The notes under the pieces were generated by a model that was not told the origin of the DNA, made no database searches, and saw only the letters and a list, made by a program, of their open reading frames with translations. Of a stretch of DNA of 55,193 nt, positions 1 to 10,099 are shown piece after piece. Numbering within the stretch: the stretch's first letter is position 1; each line of letters starts with the position of its first letter. The stretch comes from an uncultured Acidimicrobiaceae bacterium. GTDB lineage: Bacteria; Actinomycetota; Acidimicrobiia; Acidimicrobiales; Ilumatobacteraceae. The stretch covers positions 1 to 55,193 of the forward strand of contig CAIXIJ010000049.1 of the NCBI GenBank assembly GCA_903919455.1, in the 5' to 3' direction. The translations under genes were made by a program, and so were the position numbers.

Positions 1-474
1 ATCGCTGCGGAGAACAAGGTGCCTATCGCGTTCCTGAACGGCCCGCGCTACTGGGCCATCGATGCGTTGCAGAAGCGTCCCGACGGCGAGCGCGTCCAGC
101 AGACGTTCGGGTCCATTCTGATGAACCGGCTCGCCACCGTGAAGATCGCATCTCGTGCCGATGCCGTGCTGCCCTACGTGGCAAGTGCGGTGTCGCGCTC
201 CGCCATTTTCACCTTCGACGCGGGCAGCGAAATCTACGAGCTCACCGATTCGGCCGGCGTGAAGTACGTGATGCAGAGCTGGAGCCAGCAGATCGACCCT
301 GCGCTCAGCGAAGCCGACCTTCCCGGTCTGGGCGCTCGACTGAAGTTGCCGGAAGGGTGGACGTTCAGCACCCGCACGCTCACTGAGCCACTACTGGTGG
401 TCACCATGGACGAACCCGCCCAGGTGCTGCAGGACGACCTCCGCAACAGCTACTCGATGGAGACCGACCTCTGA
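1..474 (+). CDS. Unknown protein, 5' end outside window
   Basis: An open frame enters at base 1 in frame 1 and ends at TGA 472-474, giving about 157 C-terminal residues. I do not recognise the family with confidence. Visible features are an NGPRYW motif near the start, an acidic/aromatic middle part (IYELTDSAGVKYVMQ), and a TFSTRTLTEPLLVV stretch that suggests alternating beta strands. There is no membrane segment in the visible part. The gene runs convergently into the MFS permease and overlaps its 3' end by 25 bases. It is probably coding, since the codon usage matches its neighbours, but the function is unknown. Confidence 0.6.
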   Translation: MAAENKVPIAFLNGPRYWAIDALQKRPDGERVQQTFGSILMNRLATVKIASRADAVLPYVASAVSRSAIFTFDAGSEIYELTDSAGVKYVMQSWSQQIDPALSEADLPGLGARLKLPEGWTFSTRTLTEPLLVVTMDEPAQVLQDDLRNSYSMETDL

Positions 475-1655
475 GCCGCGAGGCGCATGCGGTTGGCCTG
501 CCACATCGCCAGCACCATGCCGCTGGCCAACGCGGCGCACATCAGCGCTGGCCAGGTCATGCCGTGGTCCACGTAGAGCCGGGTGGCCACCACGCTCGCC
601 GTCGCGCGACCCAGCGTGCCCATTCCCAGGCTGATTGCCATGCCGCGAGACGGTGAGCCCGGAACAGCCTCGGTGGTGAGCGGAATCGCGCTGACGATCG
701 CGAACTCGAACACGATGATGGCGAGCAGCAGCATCGGTAGGCCAAGCGCCAGGTGAGTGTTGGTGAGTGCGAGTAGCAGCGCCGCCGGAACCATCAGACC
801 AGCGCCGAGACCGGCGGAGCGCTCCTTGCCCCAACGATCCGACACTCGGGCAGCGGAGATCGAGGCGAACAACTCGCCGAAGCCCATGCAGAATACGATC
901 ACGCTGATGCCGGTGTCGCTGATGTCGAACCGGTCGCGCAGCCATCCGCTGAACGTGACGAACAGGCTCTGGCTGGCCGACATGAGGCAGAAGATGCCGG
1001 CCACCACCACCCAACCGCGAGGCGTCATGCGACCCTTCACTGCAGCGCGGCGCGCAGCGTGGCCCTGGCCTTCGGGGTCGTCGGGAATCACCCTGCGCAC
1101 CGCAGCAGCCAGCACGACGACTGCCACCGAACCCACGACAAAGCCGACCCGCCAGTTCGACGCGGCGGTCACCAAACCCATGGTGGTCACGCCCACCAGC
1201 AGGCCCATCGCCCATGAGGTTTCGGTGAGACCGATCACCCGGCCGCGGCGTTCGAACGGCACCCGGTCCGACACCCATGCGGCGAGGCCGAGGTCGAACA
1301 GCACCTTGCTCTGCGAGATGATGATGAGGGCGATGGAGAACATCGCCAGATGCATCGTGCCGGCAGCCATCGCGGCGCCGATGCCCACCCCGAGGAGGCC
1401 CACCCACATGGCGGTGCGACGGTGCATCCGATCGGCGAGGCGGCCGGTGAGGGGCGATGCGAAGCCCGACAACTCGCTGATGGCCACGGCAAGACCGATG
1501 CGGTCGAGCGACACACTGAGCCCTGCGGCGATGGTGGCGAGGAAGGCGGGTCCGAACCGAAAGCAGGCGTTCGCACAGGTGCGGGCCACGGTGAGCGTGG
1601 TGATGTGGTTGCGAACCTCGTCGGGGTACGTGTCGTCGAGGGCCCGCTGCAGCAC
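450..1655 (-). CDS. MFS permease
   Basis: A predicted 401-residue polytopic membrane protein with about 12 hydrophobic segments. After the second helix comes the signature-like loop GRLADRMHRRTAMWVG, a typical major facilitator loop 2-3 motif (GxLaDrxGrr), and an RVSDRWGKERSAG copy lies at the equivalent place in the second half. A GTG start at 1655 is chosen because the hydrophobic core begins soon after it. The substrate cannot be read from sequence; a drug or small-molecule exporter is one possibility. It is divergent from the aspartate kinase, with only 66 bases between the two starts, so the promoters must lie in that gap. Confidence 0.85.
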   Translation of the reverse strand: MLQRALDDTYPDEVRNHITTLTVARTCANACFRFGPAFLATIAAGLSVSLDRIGLAVAISELSGFASPLTGRLADRMHRRTAMWVGLLGVGIGAAMAAGTMHLAMFSIALIIISQSKVLFDLGLAAWVSDRVPFERRGRVIGLTETSWAMGLLVGVTTMGLVTAASNWRVGFVVGSVAVVVLAAAVRRVIPDDPEGQGHAARRAAVKGRMTPRGWVVVAGIFCLMSASQSLFVTFSGWLRDRFDISDTGISVIVFCMGFGELFASISAARVSDRWGKERSAGLGAGLMVPAALLLALTNTHLALGLPMLLLAIIVFEFAIVSAIPLTTEAVPGSPSRGMAISLGMGTLGRATASVVATRLYVDHGMTWPALMCAALASGMVLAMWQANRMRLAAQRSVSIE

Positions 1656-1721
1656 ACGGCGACGCTATCGGCGGCAAACCATCGGGCATTCCTCGGCTGC
1701 CGTCGATAACCTTTCGCACCC

Positions 1722-2972
1722 GTGGCCCTGATTGTGCAGAAGTACGGCGGTACCTCCGTCGCAGACCCCGAGCGCATGCGCGCTGTCGCCGAGAACATTG
1801 CGTTCACGAAGCGTCGCGGCGACGACGTCATCGTGGTGCCCAGCGCGATGGGCAAGAGCACCGACAACCTCATCAAGCTCGCCAACGAGGTCTCCACGAA
1901 GCAGCCCGGGCGCGAGATGGACATGCTCATCACCACGGGCGAGCGCATCAGCATGTCGTTGCTCTGCATGGCCTTGGCCGACCTTGGCATCGATGCCAAG
2001 AGCTTCACCGGCAGCCAGGCGGGCATCATCACCGACACGGTGCACACCAAGGCGAAGATCCTCGAGGTGAAGGGCGATCGCGTTCGCGAGGCGCTGGCCG
2101 ACGGCAAGGTGTGCGTCGTCGCCGGTTTCCAGGGAATCAGCATCGAGAAGGAGATCACCTCCCTCGGCAGAGGTGGCAGCGACACCACCGCCGTCGCCCT
2201 GGCTGCGGCGCTGGGCGCCGATGCATGCGAGATCTACACCGACGTCACCGGCGTCTTCACCGCCGATCCGCGCATCGTGCCGCAGGCCCGCAAGCTGTTG
2301 CACGTCAACTTCGACGAGATGCTCGAGATGGCGGGTGCCGGCAGCAAGGTGCTGGCGCTGCGCAGTGTCGAGTTCGCCCGCAATCACAATGTTCCCGTCC
2401 ACGTCCGCTCCGCCTTCACCTGGGAGCCCGGCACGTGGGTCACGTCACAGGAGCCCAACATGGAAGACCCCATCATCTCCGGCGTCGTCACCGACACCTC
2501 CGAGGCCAAGGTCACCGTTGTGGCCGTCCCCGACAGGCCGGGCATCTCGGCAAAGCTGTTCGAGCCACTGGCGCAGGCGAACGTGAACGTCGACATGATC
2601 GTGCAGAACACCAGCCACGACGGCACCACCGACATCAGCTTCACCATCCCCAAGGCCGATGTCGCCACGGCCCAGGCCATCGTGGAGCGCATCGCCAACG
2701 AGGTGCAGGCTCGCGGTGTGGAGCACGACGACGGCATTGCGAAGATCAGCCTGGTGGGTGCGGGTATGAAGACCAGCCCCGGAATCGCCGCGAAGATGTT
2801 CCGGGTGCTTGCCGACGAGAACGTCAACATCCAGATGATCAGCACCTCCACCATTCGCATCAGCGTGGTGACGGCAGCCTCCGATCTCGAGGTGGCAGCG
2901 CGTGCCCTCCACACGGCGTTCGGCCTGGACTCGGGTCAGGCCTATTCGGCGCCGCTGCCCGAGCGGAAGTAA
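1722..2972 (+). CDS. lysC: Aspartate kinase
   Basis: Phosphorylates L-aspartate, the first step toward lysine/diaminopimelate, threonine and methionine. The N-terminal kinase domain carries KYGGTSV at about residues 7-13, TTGERIS near residue 70 and the glycine-rich GRGGSDTTA near 155. Two C-terminal ACT domains follow (about residues 265-405), as expected for feedback-regulated enzymes. At 416 residues it has the length of actinobacterial Ask-alpha. It starts with GTG at 1722. An internal start could give the smaller beta subunit, as in other actinobacteria, but I could not decide this. It is on the same strand as asd, with a methyltransferase gene between them. Confidence 0.95.
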   Translation: MALIVQKYGGTSVADPERMRAVAENIAFTKRRGDDVIVVPSAMGKSTDNLIKLANEVSTKQPGREMDMLITTGERISMSLLCMALADLGIDAKSFTGSQAGIITDTVHTKAKILEVKGDRVREALADGKVCVVAGFQGISIEKEITSLGRGGSDTTAVALAAALGADACEIYTDVTGVFTADPRIVPQARKLLHVNFDEMLEMAGAGSKVLALRSVEFARNHNVPVHVRSAFTWEPGTWVTSQEPNMEDPIISGVVTDTSEAKVTVVAVPDRPGISAKLFEPLAQANVNVDMIVQNTSHDGTTDISFTIPKADVATAQAIVERIANEVQARGVEHDDGIAKISLVGAGMKTSPGIAAKMFRVLADENVNIQMISTSTIRISVVTAASDLEVAARALHTAFGLDSGQAYSAPLPERK

Positions 2973-3009
2973 GGGTGCGGGTGCTCGGCCCTGCCACACT
3001 GGTGCGGTC

Positions 3010-3834
3010 ATGACCCGTCGCCAACACGTCCCCTGGAAAGCAGCCGGTTCGGCATCGGAGAGCGAACACTCCGCCGACGATGTGGTGCGCGAAACCGGTT
3101 GGGTGTTCAACAACGTCACCGGTGAGGAACTCAGCCTCGCCGAGTTCGTGGAGACCGGCGACCACGAGACGCTTGCCTATCTCACGGCGTTCGGGCTCGC
3201 GTCCGACGATCTGCAGGAGCAGACGCTGTTGGAGATCGGCAGCGGCATCGGCCGCATGACGGCCAGTTTCTCGCGCATCTTCGGCAAGGTCGTGGCCAGC
3301 GACCTCGATGCGGCGTTCCTCGAGCGCTGCCGCGAGACCGTTGCTCAGTTCGGTCGCCCCGATCGTCTGCAGACCTGCCACGTTGCCGATGGCCGCACGC
3401 TCGGTCTGCCCGACGATTCGGTCGATATGAGCTTCAGCTACATCACGCTGCAGCACTGCCATCACGACGACGCGGTGGCGCTGGCCCGCGAGGCCGTGCG
3501 TGTGGCCAAGCCTGGCGGCACCGTGGTGCTGAACTTCCGCACCTGGGTGCCGCAGGACATCGTGCTGTGGCCGGCTGGCAAGCTCACCCGAGCCACATGG
3601 CACCTGCCCACCGTTGGCCCGAAGATCGCGCAGATGCGACTACCGGCTCGTCTCGGCTGGCAGGCGAACCGGCTGAAGCCGGAGGAAATCGTGCAGCACG
3701 TGGGCCCGTCGCTCACCGATATGCGGATCTTCCGTTCCACGAAGCGTCGCCCCTTCGGTGTCCCGGGCACCAGCGACGCCACCTTCGAAGGTGTGAACCG
3801 CAGCCACTGGTGGCTCGTCGCCACCGTCCGCTGA
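3010..3834 (+). CDS. SAM-dependent methyltransferase
   Basis: A 274-residue class I methyltransferase. Motif I is LEIGSGIGRMT (about residues 74-84), followed by an acidic strand end (VVASDLD) and a motif IV/post-motif region DDSVDMSFSYITLQHC. The ATG at 3010 is preferred because the upstream frame extension overlaps the aspartate kinase gene and has no similarity to methyltransferases. The substrate is unknown. It sits between ask and asd, an arrangement that interrupts the usual ask-asd pair, so it may be cotranscribed with both. Confidence 0.85.
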   Translation: MTRRQHVPWKAAGSASESEHSADDVVRETGWVFNNVTGEELSLAEFVETGDHETLAYLTAFGLASDDLQEQTLLEIGSGIGRMTASFSRIFGKVVASDLDAAFLERCRETVAQFGRPDRLQTCHVADGRTLGLPDDSVDMSFSYITLQHCHHDDAVALAREAVRVAKPGGTVVLNFRTWVPQDIVLWPAGKLTRATWHLPTVGPKIAQMRLPARLGWQANRLKPEEIVQHVGPSLTDMRIFRSTKRRPFGVPGTSDATFEGVNRSHWWLVATVR

Positions 3835-3871
3835 AACAACTGCGCCGCAGCGGGCGTGAGGCGGAGCATGA

Positions 3872-4933
<1,062 letters not shown>

Positions 4934-4935
4934 TC

Positions 4936-5217
4936 GTGGATCTCCGCGAACTGCAAGACCTCATCGAGCGCACCTTCGGCGACCGCGATCGCGGTCGTGG
5001 AGTTCCGGCGTCGGTGGCATGGCTGGCGGAAGAGGTGGGCGAGTTGGCGCAGGCAGTGCGAAAGGGCACTCGCGACCAGCAGTTGCACGAGTTCGGCGAC
5101 GTGATTGCCTGGGTGGCCACGCTGGCCAACCAGATGGGCATCGACCTCACCGAGGCCCTCGAGCGTTACGCAGCGGGCTGCCCCCGGTGCAGCGCCATCC
5201 CCTGCGCCTGCCCCTGA
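4936..5217 (+). CDS. MazG-like nucleotide pyrophosphohydrolase
   Basis: A 93-residue all-alpha NTP pyrophosphatase of the MazG-like superfamily. The metal-binding EEVGELAQA motif lies near residues 31-39 and the second acidic motif is EFGDVIAW near 52-59. The C-terminal tail has a Cys-rich CPRC...CAC cluster that could bind zinc, as in some small MazG-like proteins. The GTG start at 4936 follows the asd stop by two bases. The role is probably house-cleaning of non-canonical nucleotides. A 12-bp tandem duplication (5210-5233) spans the stop codon. Confidence 0.8.
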   Translation: MDLRELQDLIERTFGDRDRGRGVPASVAWLAEEVGELAQAVRKGTRDQQLHEFGDVIAWVATLANQMGIDLTEALERYAAGCPRCSAIPCACP

Positions 5218-5249
5218 GCAGGCCCCTGAGCAGGCTGTTTCGAGCAAAG

Positions 5250-5282
5250 CAGAAGGCCCGGTCCTGTGGACCGGGCCTTCTG
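5250..5282. terminator. Strong hairpin between mazG-like gene and tRNA-Pro
   Basis: A perfect 15-bp inverted repeat (5250-5264 and 5268-5282) with a 3-base loop. It lies just downstream of the plus-strand MazG-like gene and just downstream of the minus-strand tRNA-Pro, so it can end transcription from both sides. In the minus direction a short T-rich stretch follows the stem. Confidence 0.75.
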
Positions 5283-5285
5283 TGC

Positions 5286-5363
5286 TGGTCGGGGTGAGAA
5301 GATTTGAACTTCCGGCCTCCACGTCCCGAACGTGGCGCGCTAACCAAGCTGCGCTACACCCCG
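5286..5363 (-). tRNA. tRNA-Pro (anticodon CGG)
   Basis: A complete cloverleaf on the minus strand: the acceptor starts CGGGGTG and pairs with CACCCCG, followed by discriminator A and an encoded CCA (complement of 5286-5288). The anticodon loop TTCGGGA is closed by CCACG/CGTGG, giving CGG, which reads the proline codon CCG. The T-loop is TTCAAAT. Confidence 0.95.
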
Positions 5364-5378
5364 TAGCGAGATTCGATG

Positions 5379-5816
5379 CTATCCGGCGCTTGCCGGTTCT
5401 TCCTCCGCCGAATCCTCGGCGGCCTCCACGGTTGCCGCTGCGGGCTCTGCAGGGCCCTCCATCGCCGCTTTCACGGCTCGCTTCATCGCGAGCGGGTCGT
5501 AGGGCTTCAGCAGCCACCCGTCGGCAGATGAACGCTTGGCGAGGTGGACGTCGGCCTTGCGGTCGAGGAGCATCAGCACCTTCACGGCCGGCAGATTGCC
5601 AGAACTTTCGTCGAGCCGCAGGTCCATCGTGACGGCCATACCGCCCTTGGACCCGATCTGCAGGTCGAGAATGGCCAGATCGACGTCGCCCTTGCGCACC
5701 AGGCGGCTGACCTCACGGCCTTCGCTGCAAATGGTGAATCGGGTGTCGGGCGAACTCAGCGCGGCGGTGATGTCGTTCACGACATGGTCGGCATCGGTGG
5801 CGACGAGAATGTGCAC
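5379..5816 (-). CDS. Single-domain response-regulator receiver protein
   Basis: A 145-residue CheY-like receiver domain. The acidic pocket is formed by D8/D10 (VATDADH), the phospho-acceptor is D51 in LAILDLQ, and the conserved lysine is K104 in LLKPYDP. An Ala/Glu-rich tail of about 20 residues follows, with no DNA-binding domain. The GTG at 5816 is chosen because the frame upstream runs into the ArsA-like gene and gives no receiver sequence. It lies just downstream of the ArsA-like ATPase pair on the same strand. No histidine kinase gene is nearby. Confidence 0.8.
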   Translation of the reverse strand: MHILVATDADHVVNDITAALSSPDTRFTICSEGREVSRLVRKGDVDLAILDLQIGSKGGMAVTMDLRLDESSGNLPAVKVLMLLDRKADVHLAKRSSADGWLLKPYDPLAMKRAVKAAMEGPAEPAAATVEAAEDSAEEEPASAG

Positions 5817-5826
5817 GCCGGAGACG

Positions 5827-6903
5827 TTACCGGGTGGGTGGGAACAGGAGCGAGCGGATGCTGGCCAGGGCACTCATCGAATGCACGTCGCCGGGCAGCG
5901 TGGGCACGAAGGTGGTATGGATCCCGGGCGGCAATGCGTTGCCGACCAGCAGCGATGCGGCGTGCGCTCGCTCGGTCTCGAAGGTGGCGCGCAACTCCTG
6001 GAGGTTGTCGTACAGCGCGGCCTGAGCGGCGGCCCGCGGACGTTTCGCCGGCGGGTCGCCGAACGTGGGGGTGCATCGGTTCACCACGACTGCGCCTACT
6101 TCCAGTCGGCCTCGACGCAGGCGCTCGGCGAAGAACCGCGCCTCCTCGATGGTGTCGGCGCGAGGTGATGCCACCAGTACGAACCTGGTGCCCTTGCTGG
6201 CGAGCAGTTCGATCACCTCGTCGGCGCGTTCGCGGAAGCCCGTCTCCATCCCGGCGAAGGCCTGGAAGAACGCCACGGCGTCGGCAAGCACATCGCCTCC
6301 CACCACCCGACCGATGGTCTTGAGAATGGGCTGCGCTGCCACGTTGAACACCTTCAGCCCCCGACGCGTGGGCAGCATGAGCATCTTGAACAGCGGGTGG
6401 TCGATGAAACGAGCCAACGTGCTCGGGGCGTCGAGGAAGTCGAGCGCGTTGCGGGTGGGCGGTGTGTCGACGATGACGAGGTCGAAGCGGCTGTCGGCAT
6501 GCAGCGCGTGCAACCGTTCGGCCGCCATGTACTCCTGTGTGCCGCTGAGGCTGCCGGCCACGTTGCGGTAGAAGCGGTTGGCAAGGATGCGTTCCGCCTG
6601 CTCGGCGTCGGCGGCGTTCGCCCGCACCAGACCGTCGAACGTGGTGGCGGTGTCCAGCATCAGTGCCCATAACTCGCCCGGGCCGTCCACATCGAGGCGT
6701 ATCGGGTCGTTGGTGAGTCCGCCGGGCACTCCCAGCGCATCAGCCAGACGGCGGGCCGGATCGATGGTGACGACCACGGCTCGGCGGCCCAGCAGTGCGG
6801 CCTGGAGGCCCAGCGCCGCAGCAGCGGTGGTTTTGCCGACGCCGCCGGAGCCGCAACAGACCAGCACCTCGGCCGCACCTACGTGTTCGAGCAGGGTGGT
6901 CAC
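5827..6903 (-). CDS. ArsA/GET3-family ATPase (second of pair)
   Basis: A P-loop ATPase of the SIMIBI class with the deviant Walker motif GSGGVGKTT near residue 20 and a switch region VIVDTPPTRNALDFLDAP near residue 145. The GTG at 6903 overlaps the stop of the preceding gene as GTGA, indicating translational coupling; an alternative GTG lies at 6915. Actinobacteria keep such ArsA-like ATPases in pairs (Rv3679/Rv3680 in Mycobacterium tuberculosis). They are not arsenic pumps; a chaperone, stress or metabolite-handling role has been suggested for them. The family is clear, the function uncertain. Confidence 0.85.
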   Translation of the reverse strand: MTTLLEHVGAAEVLVCCGSGGVGKTTAAAALGLQAALLGRRAVVVTIDPARRLADALGVPGGLTNDPIRLDVDGPGELWALMLDTATTFDGLVRANAADAEQAERILANRFYRNVAGSLSGTQEYMAAERLHALHADSRFDLVIVDTPPTRNALDFLDAPSTLARFIDHPLFKMLMLPTRRGLKVFNVAAQPILKTIGRVVGGDVLADAVAFFQAFAGMETGFRERADEVIELLASKGTRFVLVASPRADTIEEARFFAERLRRGRLEVGAVVVNRCTPTFGDPPAKRPRAAAQAALYDNLQELRATFETERAHAASLLVGNALPPGIHTTFVPTLPGDVHSMSALASIRSLLFPPTR

Positions 6904-7760
6904 GTTCCGGACCACCCGTCGGCCAGGCGGTCGACCGCTTCGGCGTCGAGCATCGAGCCCGGCACCAGCGGCAGCACCAACTGTGGCAGCCCGAGTTCAG
7001 CGGTCACACGGGCGCGCTCGGCGCGGTGCAGGGCTCGTCGTGCATTGCGGAACTCGGCAGCGGCGCGTAGGGCAGAACCCTCGGGCGCCGTGTCGGCCGA
7101 CAGGGTGGGGCCGTCGTCGACGGCGTTCACCACGATCGGCCCGAGGTGCACGCCCACCCGTTCGCGCAAGGCGACAGCCGTTTCCAGGGCTTCGTTCACC
7201 GGGGTGGTCTCGGGCAGTGTGACCAGCAGCACCTGGCAGCGAGCCGGGTCGGCCAGCATTTCGGCCACCTCGTTGGCTTGGGTGGCGATGGGCCCGCCCC
7301 GCACGGTGGCAAGCAAACCTTTGGCTGCCAGGAGAAACGTGATGGCATGCCCGGCCGCCGGCCCGTCGACCACGATGAGGTCGTAGCGACCGCCGCGTTC
7401 GAGTTGCTTGATCTTGCCGAGTACCACGATGTCGTCGATGCCGGGGCTGGCGGTGGCCACCACGTCGATGATCCCGGTGCTGGTGAGGCGTTTCGCCACT
7501 CGCGACAGGCCGTGCCCGTCGAGGTATTCACCTAACGCCGCCGACGCCGAAATGTGCTGCACCTCCACGTCGGGCAGCAGATCCTCGAGGGTTGGCTTGC
7601 CGTCGAGTTCGATCACGAGCACTCGTAGACCCAGACGGATTGCCGCACGCGCCACAACGGCAGTTACCGTTGTCTTTCCAACCCCACCCTTGCCGGCCAC
7701 GATGGCCACACGGGCGGTGGAGACGAACTGCAGCGGATCCACGCTCTTTCTCGGAGGCAC
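6900..7760 (-). CDS. ArsA/GET3-family ATPase (first of pair)
   Basis: A 286-residue P-loop ATPase with GKGGVGKTT near residues 23-31, an acidic Walker B region (YDLIVVDGPAAGH) and the NTPase fold of ArsA/MinD proteins. A GTG start at 7760 is used. It is the promoter-proximal partner of the coupled ATPase gene that follows and is divergent from the NfeD-type gene, whose start lies only 2 bases away, so the promoters of each direction must lie inside the other gene or be leaderless. Its order and partner match the actinobacterial Rv3679/Rv3680-type pair. Confidence 0.87.
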   Translation of the reverse strand: MPPRKSVDPLQFVSTARVAIVAGKGGVGKTTVTAVVARAAIRLGLRVLVIELDGKPTLEDLLPDVEVQHISASAALGEYLDGHGLSRVAKRLTSTGIIDVVATASPGIDDIVVLGKIKQLERGGRYDLIVVDGPAAGHAITFLLAAKGLLATVRGGPIATQANEVAEMLADPARCQVLLVTLPETTPVNEALETAVALRERVGVHLGPIVVNAVDDGPTLSADTAPEGSALRAAAEFRNARRALHRAERARVTAELGLPQLVLPLVPGSMLDAEAVDRLADGWSGT

Positions 7761-7762
7761 TT

Positions 7763-9196
7763 GTGCGCAGACTAGCGATCACCCTTCTCCTTACCCCGCT
7801 CGCGGGGCTGGCAGGGCTGTCGTTGCTCGCCCCTCTCGCGCATGCCAGCACCGTTCCCCCCGACACCCAGGCCATCACGGCAACCTCCAGCGGCGACCAG
7901 GTGGCCACGGAACTTGCTCCGGTGGATGTGCTGCAGGTGTCGGGTCTGTTCGACGATGTTCAGGTGCAGTCGGTGCAGGACGCCATCGCTCGGGCCGAGG
8001 ACAATGGCTCTCAGGCGCTCATCCTGCAGATGAACTCCAGTGGTGCCATCGTCACCCCCGACGTGATGCGCTCGCTCTTGCAGCAGGTGGCCGACACCAA
8101 GGTGGCCATCGGCATCTGGGTGGGTCCGTCGCGCGGCGCCCGCGCCTACGGGCTGCCGGCGCAACTGTTCGGCGTCGCCGATGTCACGGCAATGGTGGCC
8201 GGAAGTCGAATCGGCTACACCGGCGAACTGCTGAAGCTCCAGGGCGACCACCAGGTGGACCTCGGCCCCAACGGCGACCAACTTCGCAACGATTCGATGA
8301 GCTTCGCCGAGGCACGCGACGCCAGCGTGCTGAAGCTCGACACGAAGGACCTCGGCGTGCCCACCGTGCGTGCCATGGTGCTGGCGATGGACGGCGTAAC
8401 GCTCGACGACGGCACCGTGCTCGACACCGTGTCGCAGGAACTCGACGACAAGGGCAACTCCCAGAACGTGGCCACTCTCGTTCGCTTCAACGGCCTCGGC
8501 CTGTTCGAGGAACTGTTCCACACGGTGGCCAGCCCGCCGATTGCCTTCCTCTTCTTCGTCATCGGCGTGTGCCTGCTGATCTTCGAGTTCTTCACCGCTG
8601 GCGTGGGCGTGGCGGGCTTGGTCGGCGCAGTGCTCACCGTGTTGGGCTGCTACGGACTGAACGCCCTGCCCACCCGCACAGGTGCACTGGTGCTGCTGGT
8701 GCTCGCGATGGTGGCCTACGCAGTCGATGTGCAGGTGGGCATCCCGCGCTTCTGGACCGGTGTGGGCACCGTGATGTTCGTGCTGTCCGCCTGGTTCCTC
8801 TACGAACCCGTCCCCGGTAACGACCTGCGCATGAGTTGGGTCACGCTGTTCTTCGTCATCGCCGGCGTGCTGCTCACCTTCATCGTTGGCATGCCCTCGA
8901 TGGTGCGCACCCGTTTCTCCACGCCCACCATCGGTCGTGAATGGATGATCGGCAGCATGGGCTCGGCGGTGGGCGCCATCAGTCCCGAGGGTGTGGCGCA
9001 GGTGGGCGAGGCCAAGTGGCGTGCTCGCACCAACCGAGCCACGCCCATCGAGGCCGGTGGCGAACTGCGCGTGGTGGCCATCGATGGCGTCACGCTCGAG
9101 GTGGAGCCCGCCGAGGGTGGGGCCCGCGACTACCGCGAGCGTCGTCCGAAGACCGACGTCGCCGAGATCGCCGCCGACGACGCCGAAGCGCGATAA
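7763..9196 (+). CDS. NfeD-type membrane protein with ClpP-like domain
   Basis: A 477-residue protein: an N-terminal signal segment (LAITLLLTPLAGLAGLSLL), a crotonase/ClpP-like domain (about residues 50-240), a run of 4-5 membrane helices (about 250-390) and a C-terminal NfeD OB-fold (GSAVGAISPEGVAQVGEAKW...). The order matches long NfeD membrane proteases thought to cut or organise stomatin-type membrane proteins. The segment aligning with the usual catalytic serine (RAASAGT in active members) reads RAYGLPA here, so proteolytic activity may be lost. No stomatin gene is adjacent. It starts with GTG at 7763. Confidence 0.83.
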   Translation: MRRLAITLLLTPLAGLAGLSLLAPLAHASTVPPDTQAITATSSGDQVATELAPVDVLQVSGLFDDVQVQSVQDAIARAEDNGSQALILQMNSSGAIVTPDVMRSLLQQVADTKVAIGIWVGPSRGARAYGLPAQLFGVADVTAMVAGSRIGYTGELLKLQGDHQVDLGPNGDQLRNDSMSFAEARDASVLKLDTKDLGVPTVRAMVLAMDGVTLDDGTVLDTVSQELDDKGNSQNVATLVRFNGLGLFEELFHTVASPPIAFLFFVIGVCLLIFEFFTAGVGVAGLVGAVLTVLGCYGLNALPTRTGALVLLVLAMVAYAVDVQVGIPRFWTGVGTVMFVLSAWFLYEPVPGNDLRMSWVTLFFVIAGVLLTFIVGMPSMVRTRFSTPTIGREWMIGSMGSAVGAISPEGVAQVGEAKWRARTNRATPIEAGGELRVVAIDGVTLEVEPAEGGARDYRERRPKTDVAEIAADDAEAR

Positions 9197-9205
9197 ACCG
9201 GCGTC

Positions 9206-10093
9206 GTGATCGTCGTCGACAAGCGCACGTTCGTGCAGGGGCGTCCTGCGGGGTACAGCACCGCGGGTGAGGGCCTGCCCGTGGTGATGCTGCACGGTTG
9301 GGCGTTGGCGCAACACACGTATCGCAACGTCATCGAGGAGATCGCCAGGCAGGGCTGCCGTGTCATCGCCCCGGCCATGCCAGGCTTCGGCGGCACACCC
9401 GAACTCCCCGGCGAGCAGTTCTCGATGCGCGGGTACGCCCAGTGGGTGGCCGACCTACTGGATGCGCTCGACATCGAGGAACCGGCGGTGGTGGTGGGCC
9501 ACTCGTTCGGCGGTGGTGTGGCGGTGCGGTTTACGCACGACCATCGCGCCAAGGTGCGCAGCTTGGTGCTGGTGAACTCGATCGGTGGTTCGTCGTGGCG
9601 AAGCGGCCGCACGTTGCGCAGCATCACCGAACGACCGCTGTGGGACTGGGGGCTGCACTTCCCCAGCGACGTGTGGCCGCTGCGGCAGGCCACACGTGTG
9701 TTGCCCGTCGTGGTGGAAGATCTCGTGCCGAATCTGATGCGCAATCCGCGAGCCATCGTGAAGGTGGCCAACCTGGCTCGCCGCGCCGACCTGCGCACCG
9801 AACTCGAAACGCTCCGCGACAGCGGCCTGAGCATCAGCATCATCTGGGGCACCCGCGACGGGATCATTCCACGTGAGTCGTTCGAGGCGCTGTGCGTCGC
9901 GTCGGGGGTGCAGGGCACCGTAGTGGAGGGCTCGCACAGCTGGTTGCTCGCCGATCCTCGACAGTTCGGTGAGATCATCACCAACGACGTGAAGGTGGCT
10001 CAGGCGGCGCGTGAGCTGGAGCTCAGGGCCCCGAAGGGCAAGCGTAAGGGCCTGCGCCGCGTGCAGAGCCTCGACACTCGTCGTTCGGGCTGA
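9206..10093 (+). CDS. Alpha/beta hydrolase
   Basis: A 295-residue alpha/beta-hydrolase fold protein. The oxyanion motif is LHGWA (about residue 29), the nucleophile elbow is GHSFGG (about 97-102), the acid is in IIWGTRDGIIP and the catalytic histidine is in EGSHSW. The C-terminus has a basic tail (APKGKRKGLRRVQ). A GTG start at 9206 follows the NfeD-type gene by 9 bases, so the two are likely cotranscribed. The substrate is not predictable. Confidence 0.85.
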   Translation: MIVVDKRTFVQGRPAGYSTAGEGLPVVMLHGWALAQHTYRNVIEEIARQGCRVIAPAMPGFGGTPELPGEQFSMRGYAQWVADLLDALDIEEPAVVVGHSFGGGVAVRFTHDHRAKVRSLVLVNSIGGSSWRSGRTLRSITERPLWDWGLHFPSDVWPLRQATRVLPVVVEDLVPNLMRNPRAIVKVANLARRADLRTELETLRDSGLSISIIWGTRDGIIPRESFEALCVASGVQGTVVEGSHSWLLADPRQFGEIITNDVKVAQAARELELRAPKGKRKGLRRVQSLDTRRSG

Positions 10094-10099
10094 CCTCGC

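Noticed and set aside
391-1731. Long open frames on both strands over the MFS gene (391-1719 minus; 757-1731 plus)
   Set aside because: High GC keeps alternative frames open; these are Arg/Pro/His- or Ser/Thr-rich with no domain, while the 450-1655 frame has clear membrane helices.
5827-7760. ArsA-like pair as an arsenite efflux system
   Set aside because: No arsB, arsC, arsR or acr3 gene is present, and paired ArsA-like ATPases of this type are a general actinobacterial feature.
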